A stretch of DNA of 64,000 nt from assembly GCA_026708645.1 (NCBI GenBank), contig JAPOUM010000022.1, positions 107,436 through 171,435 on the forward strand, read 5' to 3'. This DNA is from Acidimicrobiaceae bacterium (GTDB lineage: Bacteria > Actinomycetota > Acidimicrobiia > Acidimicrobiales > Aldehydirespiratoraceae). Each line of letters starts with the position of its first letter. The first letter of the stretch is position 1. The notes beneath the pieces are model-generated. The model was not told the DNA's origin and searched no databases. It saw nothing but the letters and a program-made list of their open reading frames with translations. The position numbers were made by a program, and so were the translations under genes. Below, piece after piece: positions 16,527 to 25,666 of this stretch.

Positions 16527-18410
16527 GTGGTGACAGCACGGGACTGGCGTCTGCGAGCGAAGGCCGCCGGCGCCCGCTTCAACAGAAACTGGATTCGACG
16601 TTTAGAGTCTCAGACTCGTATGGCCTTTCTGCAACCTGCCAACCTTACGAGCCGCAACGATGTGCCGGCCCGGCTGCAGACGGTCGCTAAGTGTCTCCGA
16701 GAGTTTCTTCCTGACGAGGTGACAGTATGGCTGAAGCGTTCCAGGGAAAGCGAAAGCCGGGCTCTAAGCAAGGAGTTCGAACAGCGGCAATTGGAGGGAG
16801 TCGGGGCAGCAAGCGACTCAGGGGAGGCGTACCTGGTAGTACTGGACCCAGCGTCGGGGATCGTGATCTTGGAGGCGCCCGAGAGAATGCGGTCGGGCAA
16901 GCGAAGAGGTCGGCACAGCGGCATTGACCGTGAGAACTCGAAGGACCGCACCGCTAGACGGACTGCGGAGCTGCGCCGCAGTCTCGACACCCACATGGTT
17001 GCTGAACTGCCCGTAGTGGCAGCCGAGGCGTATCCAGATGTGCCGTCTCAGGCAGCTGCCGGGCTTCGAGCTGAGGCGGTGGTGCTGTGCGAGGACGACT
17101 TCACAGCTGAAGCTTTGAGGCCGGCGCTGCAAGAGATCGCCGGTGGCCGACGAGCCCCCATGCCCGCGCAAAAGGAATCAGCGGCTAGAGCTTCGGTCAA
17201 CCCCCGCATCGTCATCAAGGGAACACAGGGACAGATGATCTCTGCTCAGCCGCAAAACGACGACGAGATCATACGAACCCTGGACCGCAAACAGGAGCGC
17301 CTGGCTCACAATCTCGGTCCCGGCTACCGGCTCATCAGAGGTGTAGCCGGCAGCGGCAAGACACTGGTGCTCACCTACAGAGCGAATTACATGGCCAGTC
17401 ATTTCCCCCACTGGCGCATCCTTATGCTCTGCTACAACAAGGTGCTGTCACTGAGTTTGCAACGCCAACTGGCCGAGCATGACAACATCAAGGTCCACAA
17501 TGTGGATGGTCTGGCTTGGCGAGTGCTCAATAACGCTGGACGCATCTCGAGGAATGAGAAGAACCCCGACTTCGAACGTCGGCGACTCGAAGCCATCGAA
17601 GCGTCGACTGACATCGACAAATCCAAACTGTTCGACTTGGTACTGGTGGACGAGGCCCAAGACCTTGACGAGGCAGGCCTTGATCTGGCCTGGAAGATGC
17701 TCAAACCGGGGCGCGATCACTTCGTGATGGCCCTCGACGGCGCTCAGATGATCTACGGGCGGAACCGGCGCCGCATGGCTTGGAACCCTCCCGACAAGAC
17801 CGCGCGGGGACGCACGACCATTCTCAACGTCAACTACCGAAACACCCGTGAGATCCTGGATCTCGGACGATTGTTGTTGGAAGGGTTCAGTCGGGGGCCG
17901 AATACGCACCGGCCCGACGACATGGATGTTCTGGTCGAGCCCGAGCAGGCCGAACGCTCCGGACTGCATCCCTCGTTGTTGAACTGCTCCGATCTGCGCG
18001 GCGAGGCCGAAGCGATCGCCCGCAAGATCAAGGAACTGCGAGCAGGCGGTGCATGTCCTGACCAGATCGCTGTGCTGCTCGGCACTGAGAAACTTCGCCA
18101 CGATGTAGTGCGGCTAGTTCCCGATTCCTTCGACACTAAACCCCGAGAGAACCGCGACAAGTTCTTCGATGCGCATAGCAAGATCCGAGTGACGACCCTG
18201 AGGCAGATCAAAGGCGTCGAGTTCCGTCATATCATCGTCGGAGGCGCCAACCACATCCTTGTGCATTCGTCCCCGCCTGAGACTCTGGAGGAAGACCAGA
18301 GACGACTGCTTTATGTTGCGGTCACCCGCGCCACGGAGACGCTGACGATCACGTTCTCCGGCACTGGCATCATGTCCGATTTCCAGAACATCGGACGAAT
18401 CGACTTATGA
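16527..18410 (+). CDS. NERD-like/UvrD-family helicase, second gene of the helicase module
   Basis: A 627-residue superfamily-1 helicase with an N-terminal region resembling NERD nuclease-like domains. AYLVVLDPASGIVILEAPE corresponds to the NERD strand that normally ends in ExK, but the lysine is missing, so the nuclease site may be dead. Then comes LDRKQERLAHNLGPGYRLIRG, typical of NERD-UvrD proteins, with Walker A GVAGSGKT near residue 271, LVDEAQDLDEAG near 371, LNVNYRNTREI, LRQIKGVEFRHIIV near 560, and RRLLYVAVTRATETLTI. The GTG start at 16527 lies 71 bases after the DinG-RecQ stop with no terminator between, so the two are probably one transcript. The 3' end overlaps the convergent nuoN by six bases. 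Confidence 0.86.
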   Translation: MVTARDWRLRAKAAGARFNRNWIRRLESQTRMAFLQPANLTSRNDVPARLQTVAKCLREFLPDEVTVWLKRSRESESRALSKEFEQRQLEGVGAASDSGEAYLVVLDPASGIVILEAPERMRSGKRRGRHSGIDRENSKDRTARRTAELRRSLDTHMVAELPVVAAEAYPDVPSQAAAGLRAEAVVLCEDDFTAEALRPALQEIAGGRRAPMPAQKESAARASVNPRIVIKGTQGQMISAQPQNDDEIIRTLDRKQERLAHNLGPGYRLIRGVAGSGKTLVLTYRANYMASHFPHWRILMLCYNKVLSLSLQRQLAEHDNIKVHNVDGLAWRVLNNAGRISRNEKNPDFERRRLEAIEASTDIDKSKLFDLVLVDEAQDLDEAGLDLAWKMLKPGRDHFVMALDGAQMIYGRNRRRMAWNPPDKTARGRTTILNVNYRNTREILDLGRLLLEGFSRGPNTHRPDDMDVLVEPEQAERSGLHPSLLNCSDLRGEAEAIARKIKELRAGGACPDQIAVLLGTEKLRHDVVRLVPDSFDTKPRENRDKFFDAHSKIRVTTLRQIKGVEFRHIIVGGANHILVHSSPPETLEEDQRRLLYVAVTRATETLTITFSGTGIMSDFQNIGRIDL

Positions 18411-19928
18411 CGGCAGGGTGGCCAACAGGGTCACGTCGGTGAAGTGGCCGATCCACTGCGGGAGGATGCCGAAAGCGAGGGTTGCGGCGCCTGTCAGGAT
18501 CAACGCGGCCGACACCGAGGTCGGAACCTTGATCGGCGAGGCAGTGTCGAAGCCGCTGTTTGCGGGCGCCTGCTCCACCCACATGTAGCTCGCGATGCGG
18601 GCGTAGTAGTAGAGCGCTATCACCGAGTTGAGCGCCACCACCACGCCGAGAGCCACCCCCCAGGCAGTCTGCGGCGAGATCAGCGCCAGCACGATCTCGA
18701 ACTTGGCGAACCAGCCGCCCAGCGGCGGTATCCCGGCCAAAGCCATCAAGAAGACGGTCATGGCCACCGCCAGCGCAGGCGAATAATGGAACAGACCCCT
18801 GTAGGAGTCGATCTCTGCTGAGGCGGTGCGTCGAGCCACCGCGATGACCACCGCGAAAGCTCCCAGGTTCATGGCCGCGTAGATCGCCAGGTAGGTCACC
18901 ACCGCGGAGAGAGCGTCATCGGCGGTGGTCAGCGACTCCCCCGCCACCGCCAGAGGCGCCAGCATGTAGCCGGCCTGCGCCACGCCCGAATAGGCCAGCA
19001 GCCGCACCAGATTGGTCTGGCGCAGGGCCATCAGGTTGCCGCCGAACATCGACGCCGCGGCGAGCGCCCACATCAGCGGCTGATACACGTCGGAGCGGCC
19101 CCAGAATCCCACGAACACCAGCGACAGCAGAGCCACGAAACCGGCGGCTTTCGACGCCACCGACAAGAACGCCGTCACCGGTGTGGGCGCCCCCTCATAA
19201 GTGTCGGGCGCCCAGGTGTGGAACGGGAAGGCCGACACTTTGAAAGCGAAGCCGGCCACCACGAAGATCACGCCCAGAGTCACCACCGCCAGAGGCGCGT
19301 CGTCTCCGGACACAGCGGCGTTGATGTCGTCGAGCAGGGTCGAGCCGGCCGTGCCGTAAAGCAACGACATGCCGTAGAGCAGCACCGCCGAGGCGAACAC
19401 CCCCATCAGGTAGTACTTGAGACCGGCCTCGTTGCTGCGCAGATCGCGTTTGCGCCAAGTGGCCATCAGATACGCAGGGATCGACAGCAGCTCCAGCGCT
19501 ACGAACATGGTCACCAGGTCACGCGCCGAAGCCATGACCACCATGCCCAGCACCGCTGACAGCAGCATCTGGTAGTACTCGCTCTCCCAGTAGTCGCCCT
19601 CGGCGATGTAGTTGGTTGACAGCAGCACAACCACGTATCCGGCTAGCAGGAACACGGCCTTCATCACCAGGGAGTAGTCGTCGATCACGTAAGCGCCCCA
19701 GAAAGTGACGCGGTCGGCGCCGTCGGTCGCCAAGGTCAGCACCGGCACCATCGCAGCTAGCAGCCCGAACGACGCCAGCGCCGAAACTGCGGCACGGCCC
19801 CGCTCCAGCCAGACGATGTCGACCAGGGTCAGCAGCGCGCCGAAACCCAGCAGAACCAGCTCGGGCGCGATGGCGTGCCAGTCGATGGGCGGCCGCTCGA
19901 AGGCCAGCGTGAGCACCGAGCCCAGCAT
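18405..19928 (-). CDS. nuoN: NADH-quinone oxidoreductase subunit N (operon 1)
   Basis: A 507-residue antiporter-like membrane subunit of complex I with about 14 hydrophobic segments. Conserved blocks include ASARDLVTMFVALELLSIPAY, GVFASAVLLYGMSLLYG, FPFHTWAPDTYEGAPTPVTA with the proton-channel lysines nearby, and LAGIPPLGGWFAKF. A TTG at 19931 opens the frame, but the ATG at 19928 overlaps the stop of the small upstream frame as TGATG, which argues for coupled translation from 19928. This is the last gene of the 11-gene operon; it faces the convergent helicase gene with a six-base overlap. Confidence 0.93.
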   Translation of the reverse strand: MLGSVLTLAFERPPIDWHAIAPELVLLGFGALLTLVDIVWLERGRAAVSALASFGLLAAMVPVLTLATDGADRVTFWGAYVIDDYSLVMKAVFLLAGYVVVLLSTNYIAEGDYWESEYYQMLLSAVLGMVVMASARDLVTMFVALELLSIPAYLMATWRKRDLRSNEAGLKYYLMGVFASAVLLYGMSLLYGTAGSTLLDDINAAVSGDDAPLAVVTLGVIFVVAGFAFKVSAFPFHTWAPDTYEGAPTPVTAFLSVASKAAGFVALLSLVFVGFWGRSDVYQPLMWALAAASMFGGNLMALRQTNLVRLLAYSGVAQAGYMLAPLAVAGESLTTADDALSAVVTYLAIYAAMNLGAFAVVIAVARRTASAEIDSYRGLFHYSPALAVAMTVFLMALAGIPPLGGWFAKFEIVLALISPQTAWGVALGVVVALNSVIALYYYARIASYMWVEQAPANSGFDTASPIKVPTSVSAALILTGAATLAFGILPQWIGHFTDVTLLATLPS

Positions 19929-20164
19929 CAACTCTCAGTCCCGCCGAGACTCTCAGTCACACCGAGCCGCCGCGCTCCCAACCGACGCGCACCGAGACTC
20001 TCAGTCACACCGAGCCGCCGCGTTCCCAACCGACGCGCACCGAGACTCTCAGTCACACCTAGCTGCCGCACGCCGAACTGCCGGTCATCGACGCACACAA
20101 AGGCATCCGCCGCCGCCAGACACGGATCCGCCGCCGGGACCGCTGCCGCTGAGCGCGTGAGCAC
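19928..20164 (-). CDS. Small repeat ORF wedged between nuoM and nuoN
   Basis: A 78-codon frame that starts with GTG four bases after the nuoM stop and ends in TGA overlapping the nuoN ATG (TGATG), spacing typical of coupled genes. Its C-terminal half is built of a 16-residue unit, RRLGVTESLGARRLGA and variants, encoded by the 48-bp DNA repeat. No match to any known complex I subunit is recognisable, and it lacks a clear ribosome-binding site. It may be a real peptide, a ribosome ferry that couples nuoM to nuoN, or an accident of repeat expansion in the spacer. Confidence 0.35.
   Translation of the reverse strand: MLTRSAAAVPAADPCLAAADAFVCVDDRQFGVRQLGVTESLGARRLGTRRLGVTESLGARRLGARRLGVTESLGGTES
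19945..20070. repeat. 48-bp tandem repeat in the nuoM-nuoN junction
   Basis: Unit one (19945-19992) and unit two (19993-20040) differ by a single base, and a third partial, diverged copy begins at 20041. Each starts CGAGACTCTCAGTCACACC. The length is divisible by three, so the overlapping small frame stays open at any copy number. Confidence 0.95.
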
Positions 20165-20168
20165 CGGC

Positions 20169-21722
20169 TCAGCCTCCGGACCCGGCTGCGAGCAGGCCGA
20201 CCACGGCCGGGTCAGTCACGTCGAAGATCAGTCCCGGCAGCAGGCCGAACAGCACGATGCCTGCCAGCAGCGGCGCCCAGGAGATCCATTCGGTGCGGGT
20301 CACGTCGACGATCTCGTCGCTGTCGGCGAACTCCTCCGAAGGCTTGCCCATGGCGGTGCGCTGCAGCAGCCACAGCAGATACCCCGCCGCCAGCACCGTG
20401 CCCACCGCGGCCACCACCATGTAGGTGCGGAAGGTCTCCACCGGCAGGCCCTCAGCCGGCGAGTAGGCCGCCAGGATCGCCGGGAACTCGCCCCAGAAAC
20501 CGGCCAGGCCTGGCAGCCCCAGCGAAGCCATGGACACAAAACCGAGGATCCAGCCCAGACGCGGCGCCTGGGTGAGCAAGCCGCCGAGACGGCGTATCTC
20601 CAGGGTGTGGTAGCGCTCCTTCACCGAGCCGGCGACGAAGAACAGCATCCCGGTGATGATCCCGTGGGCGATCATGCCGAAAATGGCGGCGTTGATGCCG
20701 AAGTCTGTGAGCGTGGCGATGCCCAGCATCACAAATCCCATGTGGGCCACCGACGAGAAGGCGATGAGGCGCTTCATGTCGGTCTGGGCCAGGCACCCCA
20801 GCGCGCCGTAGATGATGCCGATCACGGCCAGCAGCCCGATCCACGGCGCCCAGGCTTCGGCGCCTTCGGGCAGCATCGGCACGGCGATGCGGACGAAGCC
20901 GTAGGTGCCGAGCTTCAACAGCACGGCGGCCAGGATCACAGAGCCGACGGTGGGCGCCTCGGTGTGGGCGTCGGGCAGCCATGTGTGGAACGGGAACATC
21001 GGCACTTTCACGCCGAAACCGATGAACATCCCCGCGAAGATCCAGATCTGGGTGCTGCCGAGTATGCCCGCTCCCGCCAGATCCGACAGCAGCCTCATGT
21101 CGAAGCTGCGCAGCGACTCGCCGGTGGCGGGATCGGTGGACAAGAAGAACAGCGCCAAGAACGACAACAGCATCAGAGCCGAGCCGAACAGCGTGAACAG
21201 GAAGAATTTGATGGATGCGTAGCGCCGGTTCTCGCCGCCCCAGACCGCGATCATGAAGAACATCGGCAGCAGCACCACCTCGAAGAACACGAAGAACAGG
21301 ATCAGGTCCTGCGCCAGGAACGTGCCGACCATTCCCGTCTCGAGGATCAGCATCAGAATGAAGAAGGCTTTGGGGTTGCCGGGATCGGGGATGTGGTCCC
21401 ATGAGTAGATGACGCACAGCGGCACCACCACCAGAGTGAGCGCCATCAGCGGCAGCGAGATGCCGTCGAGGCCGACGATGTAACGGCTGTTGATGACGTC
21501 GATCCAGGATGCGTCGACCACGAACTGCAGGTCGCCTGCGGCGCCGTAGTCGAAGTCCAGCAGCAGCAGCGCGCCGACCGCGGCCGTCGCCAGCGAGGTC
21601 AGCAGCGCCAGCTGCTTGATGGCGCGGTGCTCGACGGCGGGGACCGCCAGCATCACCAGCGCCCCAGCCAGCGGAATGAAAGTGACCAGGGTCAAGCCCC
21701 AATCGTTGAGGAAGTCGGTCAT
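20169..21722 (-). CDS. nuoM: NADH-quinone oxidoreductase subunit M (operon 1)
   Basis: A 517-residue antiporter-like membrane subunit of complex I. Typical NuoM features are a proton-pumping Glu in the TM region around FFVFFEVVLLPMFFMI, GFGVKVPMFPFHTWLPDAHT, AFSSVAHMGFVMLGI and LPGLAGFWGE. The ATG start at 21722 reads MTDFLNDWGL. It lies between nuoL (165-base spacer filled with short repeats) and the small repeat frame. Length is normal for the family. Confidence 0.95.
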   Translation of the reverse strand: MTDFLNDWGLTLVTFIPLAGALVMLAVPAVEHRAIKQLALLTSLATAAVGALLLLDFDYGAAGDLQFVVDASWIDVINSRYIVGLDGISLPLMALTLVVVPLCVIYSWDHIPDPGNPKAFFILMLILETGMVGTFLAQDLILFFVFFEVVLLPMFFMIAVWGGENRRYASIKFFLFTLFGSALMLLSFLALFFLSTDPATGESLRSFDMRLLSDLAGAGILGSTQIWIFAGMFIGFGVKVPMFPFHTWLPDAHTEAPTVGSVILAAVLLKLGTYGFVRIAVPMLPEGAEAWAPWIGLLAVIGIIYGALGCLAQTDMKRLIAFSSVAHMGFVMLGIATLTDFGINAAIFGMIAHGIITGMLFFVAGSVKERYHTLEIRRLGGLLTQAPRLGWILGFVSMASLGLPGLAGFWGEFPAILAAYSPAEGLPVETFRTYMVVAAVGTVLAAGYLLWLLQRTAMGKPSEEFADSDEIVDVTRTEWISWAPLLAGIVLFGLLPGLIFDVTDPAVVGLLAAGSGG

Positions 21723-21798
21723 AGTCAGGTCCTAGAAACTCCTGGAATGTGCGAGTTTGCGAATCGGCGGTCGGGCGGCGGGCACTGGACGAAAGCCA

Positions 21799-21895
21799 CA
21801 GCGGTCACAACAGTCAGAGCGGTCACGGCAGTTCACGGAAGTCGTAGCAGTCACAAAAGTCATGGCAGTCACAGCGGTTCACAGCGGTCACAGCG
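21799..21895. repeat. Short degenerate repeats in the nuoL-nuoM junction
   Basis: The octamer-like phrase GCGGTCAC or GCAGTCAC recurs about ten times (for example CACAGCGGTCACAACAGTC) through most of the 165-base gap between nuoL and nuoM, reaching into the last codons of nuoL. Unit spacing is irregular, from 8 to 16 bases. No gene is recognisable here. Confidence 0.8.
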
Positions 21896-24056
21896 AGAGG
21901 ATCAGCATGAACACCCCGGCGAGGATGGCAGCGGCAGCGAACAGGATGGCGGCGTACTGCTGGACTTTGCCGGTCTGCATGGTCCGCAGGTTCTCACCGG
22001 TGGCGTCTGAGGCTCTGCCGGAGCCGTCGACGATGACCCGGTCTATGAGCGTCTGATCAACGTGGTCGTAGACGGCCCGCCCCGCCGTCACCGACCGGCG
22101 CCCGGCGCTGTTGACGACAGCGTCGATGACGTTCTGGTTGACCCAGTAGGCGGCCCTGGCGAGCGGGCCTTTCACCGCCTTGACGACCACGCCGGTGTAG
22201 AGATGGTCGAGGTAGTACTTGTTGACCAAGGTGCCATGGGCCCGCCGTGCCAGCGAGTTGCTCGACACGGGCCCGTCGCTGATCTCGGTGAGCGAGGCGC
22301 CGGCAGCCTCAGAGCGCTGCCGCACCCGCACGAAGTAGTACCTCCAAGCCGCGCCGGCGCCGATCAGCGCGGTCGCCGTGGCCACGACGGCCAGCGACCA
22401 GCTCGGCTTGGCGTGGCCGATCACCGGGAAATAGGCCGCCTCCGGCTCGACGTAATGACCGAAGCGCTCCTGCCACGCCTTCGGCCACAACTGGAAGCCT
22501 TTGGGCATGTTGACCAGACCGCCGACCAGCGCCACGGCAGCCAGCAGATACAGCGGCGCCAGGATGCGCGGCCCCGACTCGTGCGGCTGTCCGTGGCCGC
22601 GATAGCTGCCGAAGAAAGTCAGATAGATGACCCTCGTCATGTAGGCGGCGGTCACAGCCGAACCGAGCAGGCCCATCACCAGCATCAGGGTGTAGGCGCC
22701 GTTGGCTTGAGTGCCTCCGAACAAGCCCCAGCCGCCGGTGCCCGCCAGGATCTCGTCCTTGGACCAGAACCCGGCGAGCGGCGGCAGCCCCATCAGAGCC
22801 AGCGACGCCACCAGGAAAGTGCGGTAGGTGTGCGGCATCGCCTTGCGGAGCCCGCCCATGTCGGCCTTCATGTCGAAGCTGTGCACCGCGTGGCTGACCG
22901 AGCCCGACCCCAGGAACAGGCACGCCTTGAAGAATGCGTGGGTGAACAGGTGGAACATGGCCGCCGTCCAAGCCCCGACGCCCAAGGCCATCACCATGTA
23001 GCCGAGCTGGCTGACGGTGGAGTAGGCCAGCACCTTCTTGATGTCGTTCTGGGTGAAGGCCAGCAGCCCGCCGAAGAGCAGGGTGACCGCGCCGACCAGC
23101 GCCAGCATGTTGATGCTCGACCCGGCGATGGCCATGCCGTCCCAGAACACGGGATACAGCCGGGCCACCATGTAGATGCCCGCCACCACCATGGTGGCGG
23201 CGTGGATCAGGGCCGACACCGGCGTCGGCCCGGCCATGGCGTCGGGCAGCCAGGTGTGCAGGATGAACTGGCCCGATTTGGACATCACCGCAGCCAGCAG
23301 GCACAGCGACGCCGCCGCCAGCGCGGTGTGGCTGACCTCACCGGCGTTGATGCGCTCCGACAATGTCAGAGTGTCGAAGGTGTTGCCCGCGGCGAAGAAC
23401 AGGATCGACACTCCCACCAGCAGCCCCACATCGCCGACCCGGTTGGTCAGGAAGGCTTTCAAGGCGGCGTCGGAGTTGGGCTTCTCCTCCCACCAGTGGC
23501 CGATCAGCACGAACGAGCAGACGCCGACCAGCTCCCAGCCGACGATCATCTGCAGAGTGTTGTCGCTCAGCACGAAGAACAGCATGGCCGCGGTGAACAG
23601 GCTCAAGAAAGCGAAGAAATGCGTGTAGCGGGAGTCGCCGGACACGTAGTCGGTGCTGTAGACGTGTACCAGCAGCGAGACCGCGGTGACCACGAACAGC
23701 ATCATCACCGACAGGCCGTCGAGCAGGATCCCGACGTCGAAGGTGACACCGCCGGAGGTGAGCCAGTCGACGCTGCGATGCACGGACGCCACTCCCTCGT
23801 GGGCTTCGTCGCGATGGCCGAACCAGGTGATCAGCGCTCCGACCGACAGCACGAACGAGCCTGAGACTGCGGCGATGCCCAGGCCGGCCCCGCCGCCGCG
23901 CATCCGTTTGCCGAACAGCAGGATCACCAGGAACGACAACGCCGGCAGGAGCGGCACCAGCCAGGCGTGGTCCAAGAAGAAGCCGGCGCTGTCCACGGAA
24001 CTAGGCCCGTAGTCGACGGTCTCATCGGCGGCGGCAGCCAGCGCAGCAGCGAACAC
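21888..24056 (-). CDS. nuoL: NADH-quinone oxidoreductase subunit L (operon 1)
   Basis: A 722-residue subunit, the largest antiporter-like protein of complex I. It contains NTLQMIVGWELVGVCSFVLIG, SKSGQFILHTWLPDAMAGPT, a histidine-containing HAFFKACLFLGSGSV segment, LPPLAGFWSKDEIL, and a long C-terminal extension including the lateral helix that braces the membrane arm. A GTG at 24056 starts the frame 9 bases after nuoK ends. Charged residues needed for proton transfer appear intact. Confidence 0.95.
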   Translation of the reverse strand: MFAAALAAAADETVDYGPSSVDSAGFFLDHAWLVPLLPALSFLVILLFGKRMRGGGAGLGIAAVSGSFVLSVGALITWFGHRDEAHEGVASVHRSVDWLTSGGVTFDVGILLDGLSVMMLFVVTAVSLLVHVYSTDYVSGDSRYTHFFAFLSLFTAAMLFFVLSDNTLQMIVGWELVGVCSFVLIGHWWEEKPNSDAALKAFLTNRVGDVGLLVGVSILFFAAGNTFDTLTLSERINAGEVSHTALAAASLCLLAAVMSKSGQFILHTWLPDAMAGPTPVSALIHAATMVVAGIYMVARLYPVFWDGMAIAGSSINMLALVGAVTLLFGGLLAFTQNDIKKVLAYSTVSQLGYMVMALGVGAWTAAMFHLFTHAFFKACLFLGSGSVSHAVHSFDMKADMGGLRKAMPHTYRTFLVASLALMGLPPLAGFWSKDEILAGTGGWGLFGGTQANGAYTLMLVMGLLGSAVTAAYMTRVIYLTFFGSYRGHGQPHESGPRILAPLYLLAAVALVGGLVNMPKGFQLWPKAWQERFGHYVEPEAAYFPVIGHAKPSWSLAVVATATALIGAGAAWRYYFVRVRQRSEAAGASLTEISDGPVSSNSLARRAHGTLVNKYYLDHLYTGVVVKAVKGPLARAAYWVNQNVIDAVVNSAGRRSVTAGRAVYDHVDQTLIDRVIVDGSGRASDATGENLRTMQTGKVQQYAAILFAAAAILAGVFMLILSL

Positions 24057-24065
24057 TGTGTCTCG

Positions 24066-24365
24066 CTATCCCTTGAGCAGATCGGCCTCGGTGAGGTCGA
24101 TGCTTCGTCGGTTGCGGTAGATCAACAACACGATGGCCAGGCCGATGCCCACCTCGGCGGCGGCCACGGCGATCACGAACAGAGCGAACACCTCGCCTGC
24201 GACGTGGTCGCGGAAAGCGCCGAAGGCCACCAAGTTGATGTTGACGGAGTTGAGGATGAGCTCCACCGACATCAGCACCATGATCCCGTTGCGGCGCGCC
24301 AGCACGCCGTAGACGCCCACGCAGAACAGCACCGCCGACAAAAGCAGGAACTGGTTGAGTATCAC
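24066..24365 (-). CDS. nuoK: NADH-quinone oxidoreductase subunit K (operon 1)
   Basis: A 99-residue, three-helix membrane subunit of complex I. The two buried glutamates that relay protons appear in [13 protein letters not shown] and [13 protein letters not shown]. Length and hydrophobic pattern match the family exactly. It sits between nuoJ (nine bases upstream) and nuoL. Confidence 0.96.
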   Translation of the reverse strand: MILNQFLLLSAVLFCVGVYGVLARRNGIMVLMSVELILNSVNINLVAFGAFRDHVAGEVFALFVIAVAAAEVGIGLAIVLLIYRNRRSIDLTEADLLKG

Positions 24366-24374
24366 AGCGCGGCC

Positions 24375-24905
24375 CTACTCTTTGCGGGCCACGACGATGG
24401 CCCCGATCAGAGCGGCCAGCAGCAGCACCGACACCGCCTCGAACGCCACGATGTACTGGCTGAAAATGGCGTCGGACACCGCAGAGAAGCGTTGCGGCGC
24501 CTCGATCACCAGACGAGTGTCGGAGTAGCTGTCGAGCAATGCGACGCCCATCACCACAGCCAGCAGCACCGCCACGAGCCCGGCCATGAGCCGCTTCTCG
24601 CCGGCCACGGACTCGTCGTCGCCCATCGACGCTCGGGTCAGCATGATCCCGAACAAGAACAGCACGATGATGGCGCCGATGTAGACCAGCACCTGGGTGA
24701 CCGCCACGAACTCAGAGCCGAGCAGGATGAACTGCGCCGCTGTGCCGGCCAGCACGAGCACCAGCCACAGCGCCGCATGGACGACGTTGCGGGTGGTGAC
24801 GCAGCGGATCGCGGAGACGATCATGACCAGCGCGATGACTGCGAAGAACACGTTCTGGGCGACGAACAGGTCGCCGTCGTCGGCTGCGGCGGCCAGCAGG
24901 TTCAC
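24375..24905 (-). CDS. nuoJ: NADH-quinone oxidoreductase subunit J (operon 1)
   Basis: A 176-residue membrane subunit with five hydrophobic helices. The conserved TM3 region [18 protein letters not shown], whose pi-bulge couples quinone reduction to pumping in structures of complex I, is present, as is [20 protein letters not shown]. The start at 24905 overlaps the end of nuoI by four bases. Confidence 0.95.
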   Translation of the reverse strand: MNLLAAAADDGDLFVAQNVFFAVIALVMIVSAIRCVTTRNVVHAALWLVLVLAGTAAQFILLGSEFVAVTQVLVYIGAIIVLFLFGIMLTRASMGDDESVAGEKRLMAGLVAVLLAVVMGVALLDSYSDTRLVIEAPQRFSAVSDAIFSQYIVAFEAVSVLLLAALIGAIVVARKE

Positions 24906-25444
24906 GTGGGGGGCACCTTGGCCTTCTTGGCCGTCGAACCCGCTTCATAGTCCTCGAACTCGGGCACCGTCTCCATCCAGTCGGCCAGCCGGGCCTTGTC
25001 GTGCAGCAGGTCAGCGATGCGCGGCTCGGAGAACTCGTACTCGGGGCTCCAGAACAGCGCCTCGAAGGGGCAGACGTCCACGCAGATCCCGCAGAACATG
25101 CACAAGGCGTAGTCGATGTCGAAACGGTCGAGCTTGTTGACTTGGCGCGGCTTGCCTCCAGGGCGGCGGGGCGGCGCCTTCTCTTTGTGGCCTTCGATGT
25201 AGATGCACCAGTCGGGGCACTCGCGTGCGCACAACATGCAGGAGGTGCAGTTGCCCTCGTGCAGCGCGATCACGCCGCGGGCTCGTGTGGGGGGCGACTC
25301 CTTGACGTGGGGGTACTGGACAGTGGCCGCGCCCTGCGACGGCGCAGGCACGAGCGTCTTGAGCCCGCGCTTGGGGAACACGGTGCGCATCACCGTGGAT
25401 CCGGTGACCGTCAGCCCCTTGACCAGGCCCGGAACTAGCGCCAC
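24902..25444 (-). CDS. nuoI: NADH-quinone oxidoreductase subunit I, 2x4Fe-4S (operon 1)
   Basis: A peripheral-arm ferredoxin-like subunit carrying clusters N6a and N6b, bound by [12 protein letters not shown] and [12 protein letters not shown]. An open frame extends upstream to 25558, but the added 38 residues are not NuoI-like. The GTG at 25444 ([19 protein letters not shown]) has GGAG upstream and matches the usual amphipathic N-terminus, giving 180 residues. If this start is right, the gap to nuoH is about 220 bases. In an operon without nuoEFG, this subunit is the likely entry path for electrons from an external donor such as ferredoxin; that is inference. Confidence 0.88.
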   Translation of the reverse strand: MALVPGLVKGLTVTGSTVMRTVFPKRGLKTLVPAPSQGAATVQYPHVKESPPTRARGVIALHEGNCTSCMLCARECPDWCIYIEGHKEKAPPRRPGGKPRQVNKLDRFDIDYALCMFCGICVDVCPFEALFWSPEYEFSEPRIADLLHDKARLADWMETVPEFEDYEAGSTAKKAKVPPT

Positions 25445-25666
25445 GCCGCGGCTCCGGCTCTTGTTCTGACAGGCGAAACTCTCGCCGTGCGGACCGCGAC
25501 GCTCGCCGCGCCAGACAGCAAAACCGATGCACGCAACGGCGTAGCAGACCGCCAGCACCGATGCACGCGCCCAAGCCTCGACACGAGAGACAAGCCTACC
25601 GAACCGCTGTCGGGCTCTGTGGCCAGAAGACTGTTGCGCCGAGACTGCACCATAAGTCGGCCTAGG

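Noticed and set aside
19945..20070. CRISPR array
   Set aside because: The 48-bp units are directly abutting with no unique spacers, and no cas genes are present.
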